Of a DNA stretch of 64,000 nt, positions 35,303-46,759 are shown in pieces. This stretch comes from Corbicula japonica. Taxonomy: Eukaryota > Mollusca > Bivalvia > Venerida > Cyrenidae. Numbering within the stretch: position 1 is the stretch's first letter; each line of letters opens with the position of its first letter. A program made the translations under genes and the position numbers. The notes under the pieces were generated by a model. That model searched no databases. It was not told where the DNA came from and was given only the letters and a program-made list of their open reading frames with translations. The DNA is taken from assembly GCA_038501625.1 (NCBI GenBank), contig JAZAYU010000694.1, positions 116,896 through 180,895 of the forward strand. Direction: 5' to 3'.

Positions 35303-36642
35303 TGTGACGGGGTGTTTATTTGATATATTTATTCAATTTAATATATCTATTTCAGTTTTTAGGACAGAGAATGTGATTGATTTGCTGTGGCAAAGACTAT
35401 TTCGATCGTTTATCTTTTTGTTCATTTCTTTTTGGTAATTATGTTTTTCACGGGGTAAAGTTCTCATGATGAGCATTTGGCGCGAGAAGTTATTAGAGTG
35501 CAGTTATAGCACCTCTTTATTTTACATTTAAATGGAGATAAATTTGTTAAATACATTAGGTGCTGTAATATTTAGTAATTAGGTAGGTAGAGTTATTTGC
35601 CTGTCGATTGGTTTGTGAATTGAGTCGCCTGCTTTTATTTTATTCGGTTTGAAAGTTATTTTCATTCAGAAGCCATTTTGGCATTTTTCATCAATCGGTT
35701 GTCTTTTCAAAAGTTTAAACATTTTAACCTGATTGCATGTCTTATAATCATTAACAATTGGTCGCAGCAGCAAGTTAATATCACATCCCCACAGACCTTG
35801 GGAGAGAGTGCCAGGGCTTTTTCAGCTAGTCTCACGGGGCCGAAAATGGGCCCCATTCCCAATGCCAAATAGGAGCCATTTTTCCCAATTTGAAGAAAAA
35901 AATTCCCATTTCAATAGAAATAACTTATTTTGCATACAAAATAGAAACAAACAAGAGAATCTATGTAATCAAGGGACTTTTCAAATTACAAAATTAGTTT
36001 GTTTACTTTTGATCAGTGATCTGTTAAATCTACATTCCTTAATTTATATATGCAACCTGTTTAAAACCACTAGATACCATGTAAAAAATTCCCAATTTGA
36101 GCAGGGGCCTTTTTCCCAAATATCCCTGAAAAATCCCTGAGTGCAGAAGTGTTGTTGGAGCGGGTGTTGATGGCATACATCAGTGTAAGTAAAGCTAGAA
36201 TGTAAATGTCATTTTTTGATTGTTTGTTAAGATATCAATTGTAAAGGACTATTGTATTTTAAATATATTTTAAATAAGAACCACGACCACTATACCAGGG
36301 TAGCTTGCACAGGGTTAAGTAATAACAATGGGCAATCAGTGTTTTAATCTATATTAATGTATCATTTTGGGTAAAATGCTTATTGCTTATTGTTGATTTG
36401 TATTTCCTGTGGAAGATATCTTTAACCACAAGTTGTTTATTGAATGCACTTGTTTTTATATATTTTCAGACCAAAGTTCTAAAGTTATAGAGTTCTCATC
36501 TGTATCATTGAAGTTGAATGTAGACATTTGTGATGCATATTATGTGATCTGAACTTGTGAACCTGATTAAAATATGTAACCACCCCAGGTTGTTTGTATA
36601 ATTCCATGTGTATGGACACACACATATATAAAAAGGGTTACA
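35303..36642 (+). repeat. 5' LTR (1,340 bp incl. a 328-bp MITE)
   Basis: TG...CA ends; without the MITE and its 5-bp duplication it is 1,007 bp, against 1,009 bp for the 3' LTR. A TATATAAAAAGGG box lies about 15 bp from the end. Confidence 0.95.
35812..36139. mobile_element. MITE inside the 5' LTR
   Basis: Ends CAGGGCTTTTT and, reverse-complemented, CAGGGATTTTT; flanked by AGTGC on both sides (35807-35811, 36140-36144). The 3' LTR has the empty site with one AGTGC. CAGGG ends suggest a hAT relative, although 5 bp is shorter than the usual 8-bp hAT duplication. Internal TTCCCATTT/AATTCCCAATTTG words are repeated. Confidence 0.9.
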
Positions 36643-36645
36643 TTT

Positions 36646-36665
36646 TGGAGCCCCCAGTGATTCGT
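36646..36665 (+). other. Putative tRNA primer-binding site
   Basis: Three bases after the LTR end, TGGAGCCCCCAGTGATTC begins with TGG, the complement of a tRNA 3' CCA. The matching tRNA could not be named without a tRNA set. Confidence 0.5.
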
Positions 36666-38226
36666 CATCATGTGATCTACAGTAACAAATGGTGTTAGAG
36701 CTCTTACAATGGAACGTCCAAGGTGCACATATTGAATTGTTGAACTGACTAATTCTGCCTGCAGTTACGACTTCATGATAGTTATCTTCTCTTGGCATTC
36801 CACCCGGTATACTGCAACGTATAGTATCCAGCAACGACAGAGTATCAGAAGGACAGTGATTTTTGTTTAGTGACAGTGACAGTTCGTTAACCGTGTATAT
36901 AGACACTTTTATTGTGGTTAATCATGGTATAGTGGTTCAAGAAATCAAGTTCATCGAGTGGTGAGTCAAATAGGTTATTGTTAATATTTTTGCAGGCATT
37001 ATTATTTTCTACAGGTAGGAAGTATGACATTGTAAGAGTTTGCAAGTGTCCGAGACCGAGCATTCAGATTTAACTTAATTCACAAGATTTGCATGTGTCA
37101 CTGAGATTTTATTAATGATTGGTGGTGGATTATAACTATAATCGAACCGACAACAGATTGATTTATCAAAATTTACAGTGCCTTATTTCTGATATATTTT
37201 AAAATGGCAGCTTGATTCACAGACCAGGCAGACTGATTGTAGATTGCACAATCACTATATAAGGCTATGTAGAACTAGAAGTAGTGTAGTTCAAGTAGAT
37301 ATTAAATATATATTTTTGTGTATTTTTAATACAAATTTCAAAAAGGAAACATATAAAAATACTTTGAAGGCAACTGCTCAAATTGGGAAATTTACATTTG
37401 TTTACCTTTATTGGCGGCCATCTTGGATGATAGTCTTACAGTTTACCCTTGATTAATCATTTATCTCTTACAGATTTATGATATTCTATGTTTGTTTTGT
37501 ACTTATTGGTATGATAAATGAATTGTTTTATAGATTTTTATTGAACATCATCATAATTGTAGCTTCAGTTTGAGGTACTGGATGAGTTGCTGGGCCTACT
37601 ACTGCTAATGATAGGTGTTGTTGCTGCTGTTACTTAAAATTTATTTCAGGAATTATTGTTGACGAAGCTTGTTAATAGTATTGAGAACAGGTAATTAATT
37701 GCAAATAATTTGAATAGATTTGTTGGAATAATTAAAAAAAATAATTACATAGTATATTATTTTAATAATTTCTAAAAATAAAACATAGAGTTTTGTTGAA
37801 ATTTGGTGATAGTTATTATCATTGGAGTCATGTTTTGATATCACAGATATTGGTATGAGCAAGCAGTAAATTATAACGGCTGTTACAGCTTCTAAATATA
37901 TGAAAATAATTATTTCAGGTATTGGGTATTAAACCTTTAATACTGTGTTCATTAACAAAATTTCTTTATTAGTATTAGTGTGTAATTATTTTTTTCTGTG
38001 ACACTAGGATTGCAGTGAAATACTGTCCAGGCTTGTGTTCAAATTTAATAGTGTTAGTGAAAATATGATACAGTGACTGAGTTGACTGGAGTAAAATATT
38101 TTACAGTGACTTGAGTTGACTGGATTGAGATAAGCATGGTGGAAAGTAGTTATTGTGCATGTTGTGAACAAAATTTTTATATGGAAAGTGATATGGACAC
38201 TTAATTAAGTAATTTATTGCAAATAC
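36666..38226 (+). other. Retrotransposon leader, non-coding
   Basis: Between primer site and hAT insertion. No gene. Contains GGCGGCCATCTTGG at about 37413, a good match to the YY1 consensus, which often occurs near transposon promoters. Confidence 0.5.
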
Positions 38227-39268
38227 CAGGGTTGGGCGGTAAATACCACCCCCGGTATTTACCGGTGGTATTTACCGGTATTTACCGCCCTGGAAAATAC
38301 TCCCCAAAGTGGCAAATACTGGAAAATACTGGCAAATACTACTCAGATGAGTTTTTTTGCCTTAAAATACTGCAAAAATCTTAACTTAGTTGACTGTTAT
38401 TAATGTATAATCATAATAATAATTAAATTACTCATATATTTTAATTAAATTTCATATCAGGTTATCACTTTAAGCACTTTAAAGTAAAAATAATTCTTAC
38501 AGAATTGTCTTTTTTTACTCTAAGAACCAAAAATACAGCAGGTAAGAAATTAATGCTGATCAACCTGTGCACCTGGCCATTGACACAAGCAAGGCCATAA
38601 TGTCTAGTCTATTAAAACAACATTACAGGGGGCTTAAATAGCCAGGGGCAACAAAGGCAACAGTAAAGTGTCATAAATAACCTATACAATTTGTCTAGGT
38701 GCAAGTAAGTGGTTGTGTATTGGTGTGACTGCAGAAAGCTGCCAAACTGATGTTCTGTTACAGGTATCTTAGGGGGAAAGAAGAGATTGACTGGTAGACA
38801 GAGGCTTCTTTGTATCTAAACATTATTTGTTATTGTATTCATGTATATTTATTGTAAGTTGTGTACATTGCTTGTTTATAATTAAAATTAACCCTCTAAA
38901 ATGCTGACTCCATTATTGTTAATAATTGAAATTTGAATTTGTCCATATGCTGACTATAAGGGATACATTGAATTGTATAAATTCCATGGATGGTAAATTC
39001 AAATGACCACTTGTTCAGTACTTAAATTTTTATTTATTATGGATAAATTGATAAAAGTGTTAAACTTAAGTACAAATATAATGGCAATTAATGGGTAAAC
39101 TTGAAATTATCTATATGAATGCTGATAATAGATAATATTGTATAAATTCCAGACTGGTAAATTCAATTGACCAGTATTTGCCAGTAATTGCCAGTATTTG
39201 CCGGTAAATACCGGTAAATACCGCCGGCATGGACAATACTCATATTTGCCGGCATTTTGCCAACCCTG
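38227..39268. mobile_element. Non-autonomous hAT element in the retrotransposon leader
   Basis: Left end CAGGGTTGGGCGGTAAATAC, right end reverse-complemented CAGGGTTGGCAAAATGCCGG. Perfect 8-bp target duplication GCAAATAC at 38219-38226 and 39269-39276, the hAT signature. Sub-terminal regions are packed with (A/C)CGGTATTTACC words, including palindromes. Internally, two diverged copies of an AATTGTATAAATTCCA segment (about 38970 and 39135) suggest an internal duplication. No transposase frame. Confidence 0.92.
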
Positions 39269-39362
39269 GCAAATACACATAATTGATTTGAGTGAAAGTG
39301 ACATTTAATAATCAATATATATAGTGATTTTTGTGGACAGTTATATTGTTGTGAAGTTCACA

Positions 39363-40559
39363 ATGCCACTTACAGATCCCATTACGGAGGAGGAGGAGCA
39401 CTTACTGGAGTCTTTCCGTGCTCTTGGTGTCAAACCAAAAGCAGATATCAAGGAGGAGTTGAAGAGATGGTTAGAGGCTTATGCGGCTGCAGCCGGTGGT
39501 ACAGCAGCACCACCTGTTACTCCACAAGAAACGAAAATTACAGTTAGTTCCCAGACACCACGCATTTCAATATTTTATGGGGATGTAGATACCTTAACCA
39601 AAGGTGAGGTCGTTTATGACCAGTGGAAGTATGAGGTGATTAGTTTAGTGAAGAGTAAGACATACAAGGAGGATGTTGTCTTACAAGCTGTTAGACGCTC
39701 ATTGAAAGGAGAAGCATTGAGAATTTTAATGAGACTTGGAACTGACCCCAGTGTAGACCACATATTACACAAATTTGAAAGTGTTTATGGTGTAATTGAC
39801 ACTAGAGAAATTATTCTTTCAGACTTTTATGCAGCACGACAGTTGGAGAAAGAAGATGTTACAACATGGTCTTGTAGATTAGAAGATTTATTAGGAAAGG
39901 CTATTGAGAAAGGACTAGTTCCGCCAACAGAGATCAATGACATGTTGAAAGGAATGTTGTGGAAAGGATTGAGGGTAGATCTTAAGGATATTTGTGGCTA
40001 TAAATTTGAGAGGATTCATGATTTTGACCGATTGAGAGTTGAATTGAGAAAAATAGAAACTGATCATTATGGAGATCAGAAGAAAGGATCAACGAAAGGA
40101 GTTATCAAAGGAGTGGTACAGTCTAAGGACATGGAGATGAAGAAGGCAGTGGATGATCTTAAGCAAGTTGTTGCATCTATGTCAGAGAATATGACATTAA
40201 TGAGTGACCAGTTAAAGGCCATAACTGCACAACAGCAGCTAATTAGAAACAATTGGCAAGGTTACAACAACCAGCCACACAATCCACAGAAAGGTCAACA
40301 ACAACAACAACAAGGAGCTCAATTTAAAGGAAATAAGGGAAGAGGAAAGAAACAAAAGACAAAGGAGAACCCCAATGCAACCAATACAGACACTCAACCT
40401 GAACCATCTAAAGGAGATGTCACTTGTTATGTTTGTGGTCAGAAAGGACACATGAAGTGGCAGTGTCGACAAAATACAGATGTCACGTGCTTTCGTTGCC
40501 ATCAACCAGGACATTATCAATGGCAATGTAATCTGAGACAGGACTATTTAAACCAGTAA
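39363..40559 (+). CDS. gag: Retrotransposon Gag (PNMA-like capsid plus two CCHC knuckles)
   Basis: About 398 aa from the ATG at 39363 (the frame is open further left, but this Met follows the leader and begins MPLTDPITEEEE). The centre (about residues 60-230) resembles the capsid region of PNMA/Ty3-type Gags: YDQWKYEVISLVKSKTY, RSLKGEALRILMRLG, ILHKFESVYGVIDTREII, WSCRLEDLL. A basic Gln-rich linker follows, then two zinc knuckles CYVCGQKGHMKWQC and CFRCHQPGHYQWQC (CX2CX4HX4C), expected to bind genomic RNA in the particle. The frame is intact. It ends in TAA, which overlaps the pol ATG as TAATG and is preceded by a TTTAAAC heptamer. Confidence 0.92.
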   Translation: MPLTDPITEEEEHLLESFRALGVKPKADIKEELKRWLEAYAAAAGGTAAPPVTPQETKITVSSQTPRISIFYGDVDTLTKGEVVYDQWKYEVISLVKSKTYKEDVVLQAVRRSLKGEALRILMRLGTDPSVDHILHKFESVYGVIDTREIILSDFYAARQLEKEDVTTWSCRLEDLLGKAIEKGLVPPTEINDMLKGMLWKGLRVDLKDICGYKFERIHDFDRLRVELRKIETDHYGDQKKGSTKGVIKGVVQSKDMEMKKAVDDLKQVVASMSENMTLMSDQLKAITAQQQLIRNNWQGYNNQPHNPQKGQQQQQQGAQFKGNKGRGKKQKTKENPNATNTDTQPEPSKGDVTCYVCGQKGHMKWQCRQNTDVTCFRCHQPGHYQWQCNLRQDYLNQ

Positions 40560-40561
40560 TG
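40547..40561 (+). promoter_or_regulatory. Candidate -1 frameshift site and TAATG at gag/pol
   Basis: TTTAAAC (40547-40553) is phased in the gag frame as T TTA AAC, the form required for -1 simultaneous slippage, one codon before the gag stop (40557-40559). pol is in the -1 frame relative to gag. The same place has TAATG (stop and start overlapping), so termination-reinitiation is the alternative. Whether a pseudoknot follows was not computed. Confidence 0.6.
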
Positions 40562-43500
40562 GTTCATTCAAAGAGACGTATGATGAACCAAAACAATAAA
40601 ACACGTCTCACAGATCAGTTAGTTGGAAATAGCAATGAGACTGAGATTATTTTTAACAACTTGAGAACAACATGTTTAGTTGATACAGGAAGCTGTGTAA
40701 GTACAGTGAATCAGGTATTTCTAACAGAACATTGTCCAGATATTATTATTCAACCATTGGATCAACTCATTGAGGTAGAATGTGCCAGTGGACAGACTTT
40801 ACCATATTCCGGTTTTATTGAGGCAGCAGTTGAAATTCCTGGTGTACCTAATGCTACACAACAGTATTTCTTATTTTTGGTTATACCACAAAGCAGTTAC
40901 AGTGCAAAAGTACCTATTTTGTTAGGCACTAATATTCTCACACCAGTGATGGATAAATGTAAACAGGAACATGGAGACAGATTTCTGCAGACAGCAAAAC
41001 TTCACAACCCATGGTATCTTGCATTTCGTTGCATCACTTTGCGAGACAAGCAGTTGAAACGCAACAAGAACAGACTTGGTATTGTACGCTCAGCGGAACC
41101 AGAGACTATACTCATCAAGCCAAATGCTAGCATTACCATTAAAGGATACATTGATCAGGAATTGGAGCACAGTCAGACTTTTGCTATGACAGAAAAAACA
41201 GAATGTTCAGTGTTACCAACAGATATAGATATTTCACCATTACTGTTTACTTACAAACCGAAGAATAACAGGCTCATCGACATACATGTTTCGAATGTTA
41301 CATTACGTACAGTTCCAGTCTCACCGAAAGCAATACTTTGTGAAATCCAACCGGTAAAGTTAGAGGAACTTGAGAATTCAGAGAAAGAGGATGAAGATGT
41401 TTTCTCCAAAATAACCATTGACAATAGTAACCTGACTTCAGATCAGATATTAAGACTTCAGAATTTATTAAAGAAGCACATAGATATTTTCTCCAAGAAT
41501 GATGAAGACATCGGACACTACACTAAGATCAAACATGAAATACATTTAAGTGATAACAGACCATTTAAACAAAAATACAGGAGGATACCCCCTGCTATGG
41601 TGGATGAGGTGCGAGAACACATCGATCAGTTGTTGCATGCTGGAATTATTAGGAAATCATATTCTCAATATGCAAGCAACGTAGTACTTGTGAGAAAGAA
41701 AAACGGAGCATTGCGCATGTGCGTTGATTATCGGCTTCTCAATTCAAAGACATTGAAGGATCAGTATGCTTTACCGAGAATAGAAGATATCCTTGACACA
41801 CTTAAAGGCGCCAAATATTTCTCAGTGGTGGATATGAAAAGTGGCTATCACCAGCTAGACATTAAGGAAGAACACAAAGAGCGCACTGCATTTCAACTGG
41901 GCCCTTTAGGCTTTTATGAATTTAATCGGCTCCCTTTTGGTCTTTGTAACAGTCCAGCTACTTACCAACGTGTTATGCAAGAATGCTTAGGTGATCTAAA
42001 CTACAAAATTTGTGTGATCTATCTGGACGATCTGATCATTTTTAGTAACACCTTTGAGGAACATTTGGAAAGATTGGAAACAGTTTTAAACCGATTAAGG
42101 GAGTGCAATTTGAAATTAGCCCCTGCCAAGTGTGTTTTTATGCAGGAAGAAGTGAAATATGTTGGATTTATAGTTTCACAGGGAGGTATTGCTACAGATC
42201 CAGACAAGGTTGATAAAGTAGTCAAGTGGCCTATACCCTCCAATCCAGAAGAGGTCAGACAATTTGTTTTGTTGGTTTTTACCGGAAATACATCAAGGAC
42301 TTCACTAAGATAGTACGACCGTTGTATGAAGTAATGCCGGTACAAAACCAAAAGAGTGGAAAAAAGACCAAATCTGATGAAAACTTTGTGTGGGGAGAAA
42401 GTCAGCAAAAGGCATTCACACAGTTGAAAGAGTTGTTAACGTCTGCTCCAATTCTTGGTTATGCCGATCATAATCTACCTTTTGAATTGCATACCGATGC
42501 AAGTGGAGATGGATTAGGAGCAGTTCTGTACCAGAAGCAGGATGAGCAGCTTCGAGTGATTGCTTTTGCCAGCAGGGCGTTGACAAAATCAGAGAAGAAT
42601 TACGCCACACACAAACTAGAGTTTTTAGCTCTGAAATGGGCCATATCTGAAAAGTTCGCTGACTATTTGTATGGGTGCTCATTTACAGTCATGACTGACA
42701 ACAACCCACTCACTTACGTGTTGTCATCGGCAAAGCTGGATGCCACTGGACACAGATGGCTTGCTGCTTTGGCAGCATATGATTTCAAAATCATATATAA
42801 ACCTGGGACACACAATAGTGATGCGGATGCTATGTCCAGACTTCCGAAAATATCTCGTAATAAAGGAGTTACGGAGATTGCATCAGAGGTTGTCAAGGCC
42901 ATATGTCATTCTTCAACTTATAAGGGCCCACTCATACAATCTCTGCCAGTAATAGACATAATGGAAGCAACAGAAATCCCAGGGACACTCACTTCTCAGA
43001 TAGAAGTTAGAGAGATAAAGAAGGCCCAAAGAGAGGACGAGATAGTCTCGGTGTGGGTAACTGGAACCAAAGAAAAAAGGAAACCTAAGTTTAAAGACAT
43101 TGTTGAAGTAAAGAAACATTCTACAATGAGCAAGAATTTCCCATACTTCAAACTAATAAGAGGAGTGCTGTACAGAGAGATTACAGAAAAAGAGGAAACA
43201 AAATTACAACTTGTCATTCCTTCAGTATATAGATCTCAAGTTTTAAAAGGTTGTCATGACAATATAGGTCATCCAGGTCGGGAAAGGACTTTGGCAATTA
43301 TGAAGGAAAGATTTTGGTGGCCTCAGATATCAACACAAGTAGAAGAAATGATCAAGAAGTGTGATAGATGTATTCGGAGAAAAAGTCCAACCAACTCAAA
43401 GGCACCCCTGGTAAACATTACAAGTACATACCCACTTGAGTTGGTATGCATGGATTTTCGGAAGTTGGATACTTGTAAAGGAGGATACACAAATGTGCTA

Positions 43501-44905
43501 GTAATCGTGGATCATTTTACCAGATTTGCACAAGCTTTTCCGACTAAAAACCAGACAGCAAAAACAACTGCTGAAATTTTCTTTAACAATTTTATTCTGA
43601 AATACGGATTTCCAACAAAATTACTCACTGATCAAGGTGCAAATTCAACTCATGCAGAAACTTTGTCAGCTCTCAGGAATTCAGAAAACAAGAACAACAA
43701 TATACCATCCAATGTGCAATGGAATGTCAGAGCGATTTAATAGGACTTTGATTGAAATGCTCGGGACATTAGAAAAGGAAAAGAAACACGATTGGAAATC
43801 GCACATAGAATCTCTGGTGTATGCATACAATGCGATACCCCATGAAAGTACAGGTGTATCTCCTTTTGAGCTAATGTTTGGCAGGAAACCCATTCTACCA
43901 GTGGACCTGATCTTTGAGAAGGAGACACAACAGGCAGGACAAGTGTCCCAAATTGAATACATCAATCAGCTGAAAGAAAAGATGAGGAAAACACAGGAGA
44001 TAGCCAAACAATTTGCTGACAGGGCAAGAGCCAAACAAAAGACCCAATTCGATAAGAGTGCCAAAACCACTAAGTTGGAAATAGGGGACAAGGTTCTTGT
44101 CAAAGTATTGGCATTTGAAGGACCTCATAAGCTGGTGGACAAGTTTGAAGAGGCAGTTTATACAGTGATTGGTATACCCAACACAGATATACCTGTGTTT
44201 AAAGTACAATCAACAGATGGAAAGATAAAGTTACTTCACAGAAATCACTTGTTACCTGTTCACATAGAGCAGGAAGAAGAGAGTACAAAGGATTCAGTTG
44301 AAGATACTGGAAAAGACTCTGCATTAGGTAATGAGGTAGTAGAGCCTGTTTCAACAGCAACACGATGGCCAAATGTTGGTGCTGATCCAAGTTCTGCCAA
44401 TACCAATGAATGTGACGTCACAGAAAGAGACTCTGAAAAGGATTTCATAATAGATATGAATTTTCCTGGTACGCTTGGGGACGCCCACCGTACAGAAGAA
44501 AGAGTTCAGGATGAAGAAAACTCTGAAGACAGAGGAACAGAAGAGGAAGAGGAGGATGATGAGACTGACATAGAAACAGATGAGGATGATCAGAGTGATA
44601 ATTCTGATGGTGATCAGGATGATGATGGAGATGATGATAATGATTCTGATAGTGATCAGGATGATGATAGTCATCATCTGGAGGAGGGAGAGAGTGAGGC
44701 AGAGGAGCCAGTAGATGGCGCAAGGCAAATAGAGGTAAGACTTCAAGATAGACCACCAGAGGAACCACAGTTGCGGAGGTCAACCAGACCAAAGAAACCA
44801 CCAGAATGGTTTAAATCATATTTTGTTGGATGTTTGACAGATACAGTTAAAACAGATACCTGTAAAGAGCCAGTACTGTTTGATGCGTCTAGGTATTTTA
44901 AGTAA
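40559..44905 (+). pseudogene. pol: Retrotransposon Pol (PR-RT-RH-IN), two frame breaks
   Basis: Aspartic protease with LVDTGS at residues 40-45; reverse transcriptase with FSVVDMKSGYHQL and the catalytic box YLDD near 42020; RNase H with FELHTDASGDGLGAVLYQ and MTDNNPL; integrase with the HDNIGH...CDRC zinc module (about 43256-43375), the first D in VCMDF, the second in LTDQG and the E in CNGMSERFNR. Then an integrase C-terminal GDKVLV module and an unusual very acidic tail (about 44500-44700), ending with a basic RRSTRPKKPP motif. The frame changes near 42255-42275 (between RT and RNase H) and returns near 43640-43655 (between the second D and E of integrase), leaving three separate frames, 40559-42313, 42226-43740 and 43637-44905. 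Sequencing indels or real decay are both possible; other codons look unharmed. Confidence 0.92.
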
Positions 44906-45170
44906 TTGTTACTACTGTGTGTGAATACAGTTTTTAGAATTGTTTTAAATATGAAATCTAAATGTAATGCTATAAATTATAGTTAAGTTGGATTTTGTTA
45001 TCTGTGTAACTAGAATGCTAAGTAATTTTCAGGTGCAGAGCTGAACAGATGACTTAACATAGATTTCATTTGTAGGTTAGTTCCTGTGCAGTTGGAATGT
45101 TGTATATTTCACTTGTTTAATATTTTGAGTTGCAGATTATTTTTTTCATACTTTCGGGACGCCATTTTCC

Positions 45171-45184
45171 GATGAGAGGGAGTA
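45171..45184 (+). other. Polypurine tract
   Basis: GATGAGAGGGAGTA directly before the TG of the 3' LTR; purine-rich as expected for the plus-strand primer. Confidence 0.65.
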
Positions 45185-46193
45185 TGTGACGGGGTGTTTA
45201 TTTGATATATTTATTCAATTTAATTTATCTATTTCAGTTTTTAGGACAGAGCATGTGATTGATTTGCTGTGGCAAAGACTATTTCGATCGTTATCTTTTT
45301 GTTCATTTCTTTTTGGTAATTATGTTTTTCACGGGGTAAAGTTCTCATGATGAGCAGTTGGCGCGAGAAGTTTTTAGAGTGCAGTTATAGCACCTCTTTA
45401 TTTTACATTTAAATGGAGATAAATTAGTTAAATACATTAGGTGCTGTAATATTTAGTAATTAGGTAGGTAGAGTTATTTGCCTGTCGATTGGTTTGTGAA
45501 TTGAGTCGCCTGCTTTTATTTTATTCGGTTTGAAAGTTATTTTCATTCAGAAGCCATTTTGGCATTTTTCATCAATCGGTTGTCTTTTCAAAAGTTTAAA
45601 CATTTTAACCTGATTGCATGTCTAATAATCATTAACAATTGTTTGCAGCAGCAAGTTAATATCACATCCCCACAGACCTTGGGAGAGAGTGCAGAAGTGT
45701 TGTTGGAGCGGGTGTTGATGGCATACATCAGTGTAAGTAAAGCTATAATGTAAATGTCATTTTATGATTGTTTGTTAAGATATCAATTGTAAAGGACTAT
45801 TGTATTTTAAATATATTTTAAATAAGAACCACGACCACTATACCAGGGTAGCTTGCACAGGGTTAAGTAATAACAATGGGCAATCAGTGTTTTAATCTAT
45901 ATTAATGTATCATTTTGGGTAAAATGCTTATTGCTTATTGTTGATTTGTATTTCCTGTGGAAGATATCTTTAACCACAAGTTGTTTATTGAATGCACTTG
46001 TTTTTATATATTTTCAGACCCAAGTTCTAAAGTTCTAAAGTTATAGAGTTCTCATCTGTATCATTGAAGTTGAATGTAGACATTTGTGATGAATGTGATC
46101 TGAACTTGTGAACCTGATTAAAATATGTAACCACCCCTGGTTGTTTGTATAATTCCATGTGTATGGACACACACATATATAAAAAGGGTTACA
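45185..46193 (+). repeat. 3' LTR (1,009 bp)
   Basis: Matches the 5' LTR end to end apart from the MITE and about a dozen substitutions; has a small AGTTCTAA tandem duplication near 46025. Followed by TATA. Confidence 0.95.
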
Positions 46194-46197
46194 TATA

Positions 46198-46579
46198 GAA
46201 TGATCATATTTATTTTTATGAGAATCTCTCCCGGTAAAATTATTAAACTCGCTAATATTTAGTATTATTACACCTCACGTGATTAGTTTACTATATAGCT
46301 TAATGTGACGTCACAGGGAGATAATCGCTACTGTTACATATGCGACAGCATCATGTCACCCTCGCGTGGATCTAAAAATAAATATCTTGGAAATCCGATT
46401 ACAAATTAACTTCTACGCATGCGTAATTGACCAAGGGAGATAAACGCATTTTGATCATTATTTGTAGCCGCTTATTGAGCATTTTTTATTTTGGACTTCC
46501 GGCGCTTGATTTTGTTCCCAAACGAAATTTGGTCATAGTCAAGATCTCTAAAAAAAAACAAATGTTCGGTGTAATAAAA
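46198..46579. other. No gene seen
   Basis: Short flank between the LTR element and a hairpin element. Contains one CRE-like TGACGTCA at 46309-46316. Confidence 0.5.
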
Positions 46580-46722
46580 TAAATATCACATCCCATTGGG
46601 GGAAACAGTACGAAATGTTAACCCTTGAGAAGGTAATGTCAACCTCGGCTAACGCCTCGGTTGACATTACTTCTCTCGGGTTAACATTTCGTACTGTTTC
46701 CCCCAATGGGATGTGATATTTA
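46580..46722. mobile_element. 143-bp near-perfect hairpin element
   Basis: Arms of about 64 bp: TAAATATCACATCCCATTGG at left and its complement CCAATGGGATGTGATATTTA at right, closing on a ~12-base loop near 46650. Only a few mismatches. Foldback MITE. It lies exactly where unit B collinearity with unit A resumes. Confidence 0.88.
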
Positions 46723-46743
46723 TATAATAAAAAATCGAAATTC

Positions 46744-46752
46744 TATAAATAG
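46744..46752 (+). promoter_or_regulatory. Putative TATA box of C1q gene B
   Basis: TATAAATAG, conserved with 16790-16798 of unit A, about 940 bp upstream of the coding start. It starts right after the transposon cluster, so upstream regulatory sequence of this gene was replaced by transposons. Confidence 0.45.
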
Positions 46753-46759
46753 AATATCC

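Larger units (their letters stand above)
35303..46193 (+). mobile_element. Ty3/gypsy LTR retrotransposon with two nested insertions
   Basis: Complete structure: 5' LTR, primer-site region, long leader, gag, pol in order protease-RT-RNase H-integrase, purine-rich tract, 3' LTR. The domain order places it in Ty3/gypsy (Metaviridae). Both LTRs start TGTGACGGGG and end GGGTTACA, and the flanking TATA (35299-35302 and 46194-46197) is a 4-bp target duplication, or ATATA if 5 bp. LTRs differ by roughly a dozen substitutions in about 1 kb, so the insertion is fairly recent. A 328-bp MITE sits in the 5' LTR and a 1,042-bp hAT-type element in the leader; both are younger than the host element. pol has two frame breaks, so this copy is not autonomous. 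Confidence 0.95.

Noticed and set aside
44351..44801. Minus-strand ORFs opposite the acidic tail (Ile- or His-rich)
   Set aside because: Antisense shadow of the GAT/GAA-rich coding strand of the integrase tail.
35303..46193. Steamer-type clam retroelement
   Set aside because: Steamer is described with short LTRs and a single gag-pol frame; this element has ~1-kb LTRs and gag and pol in different frames.
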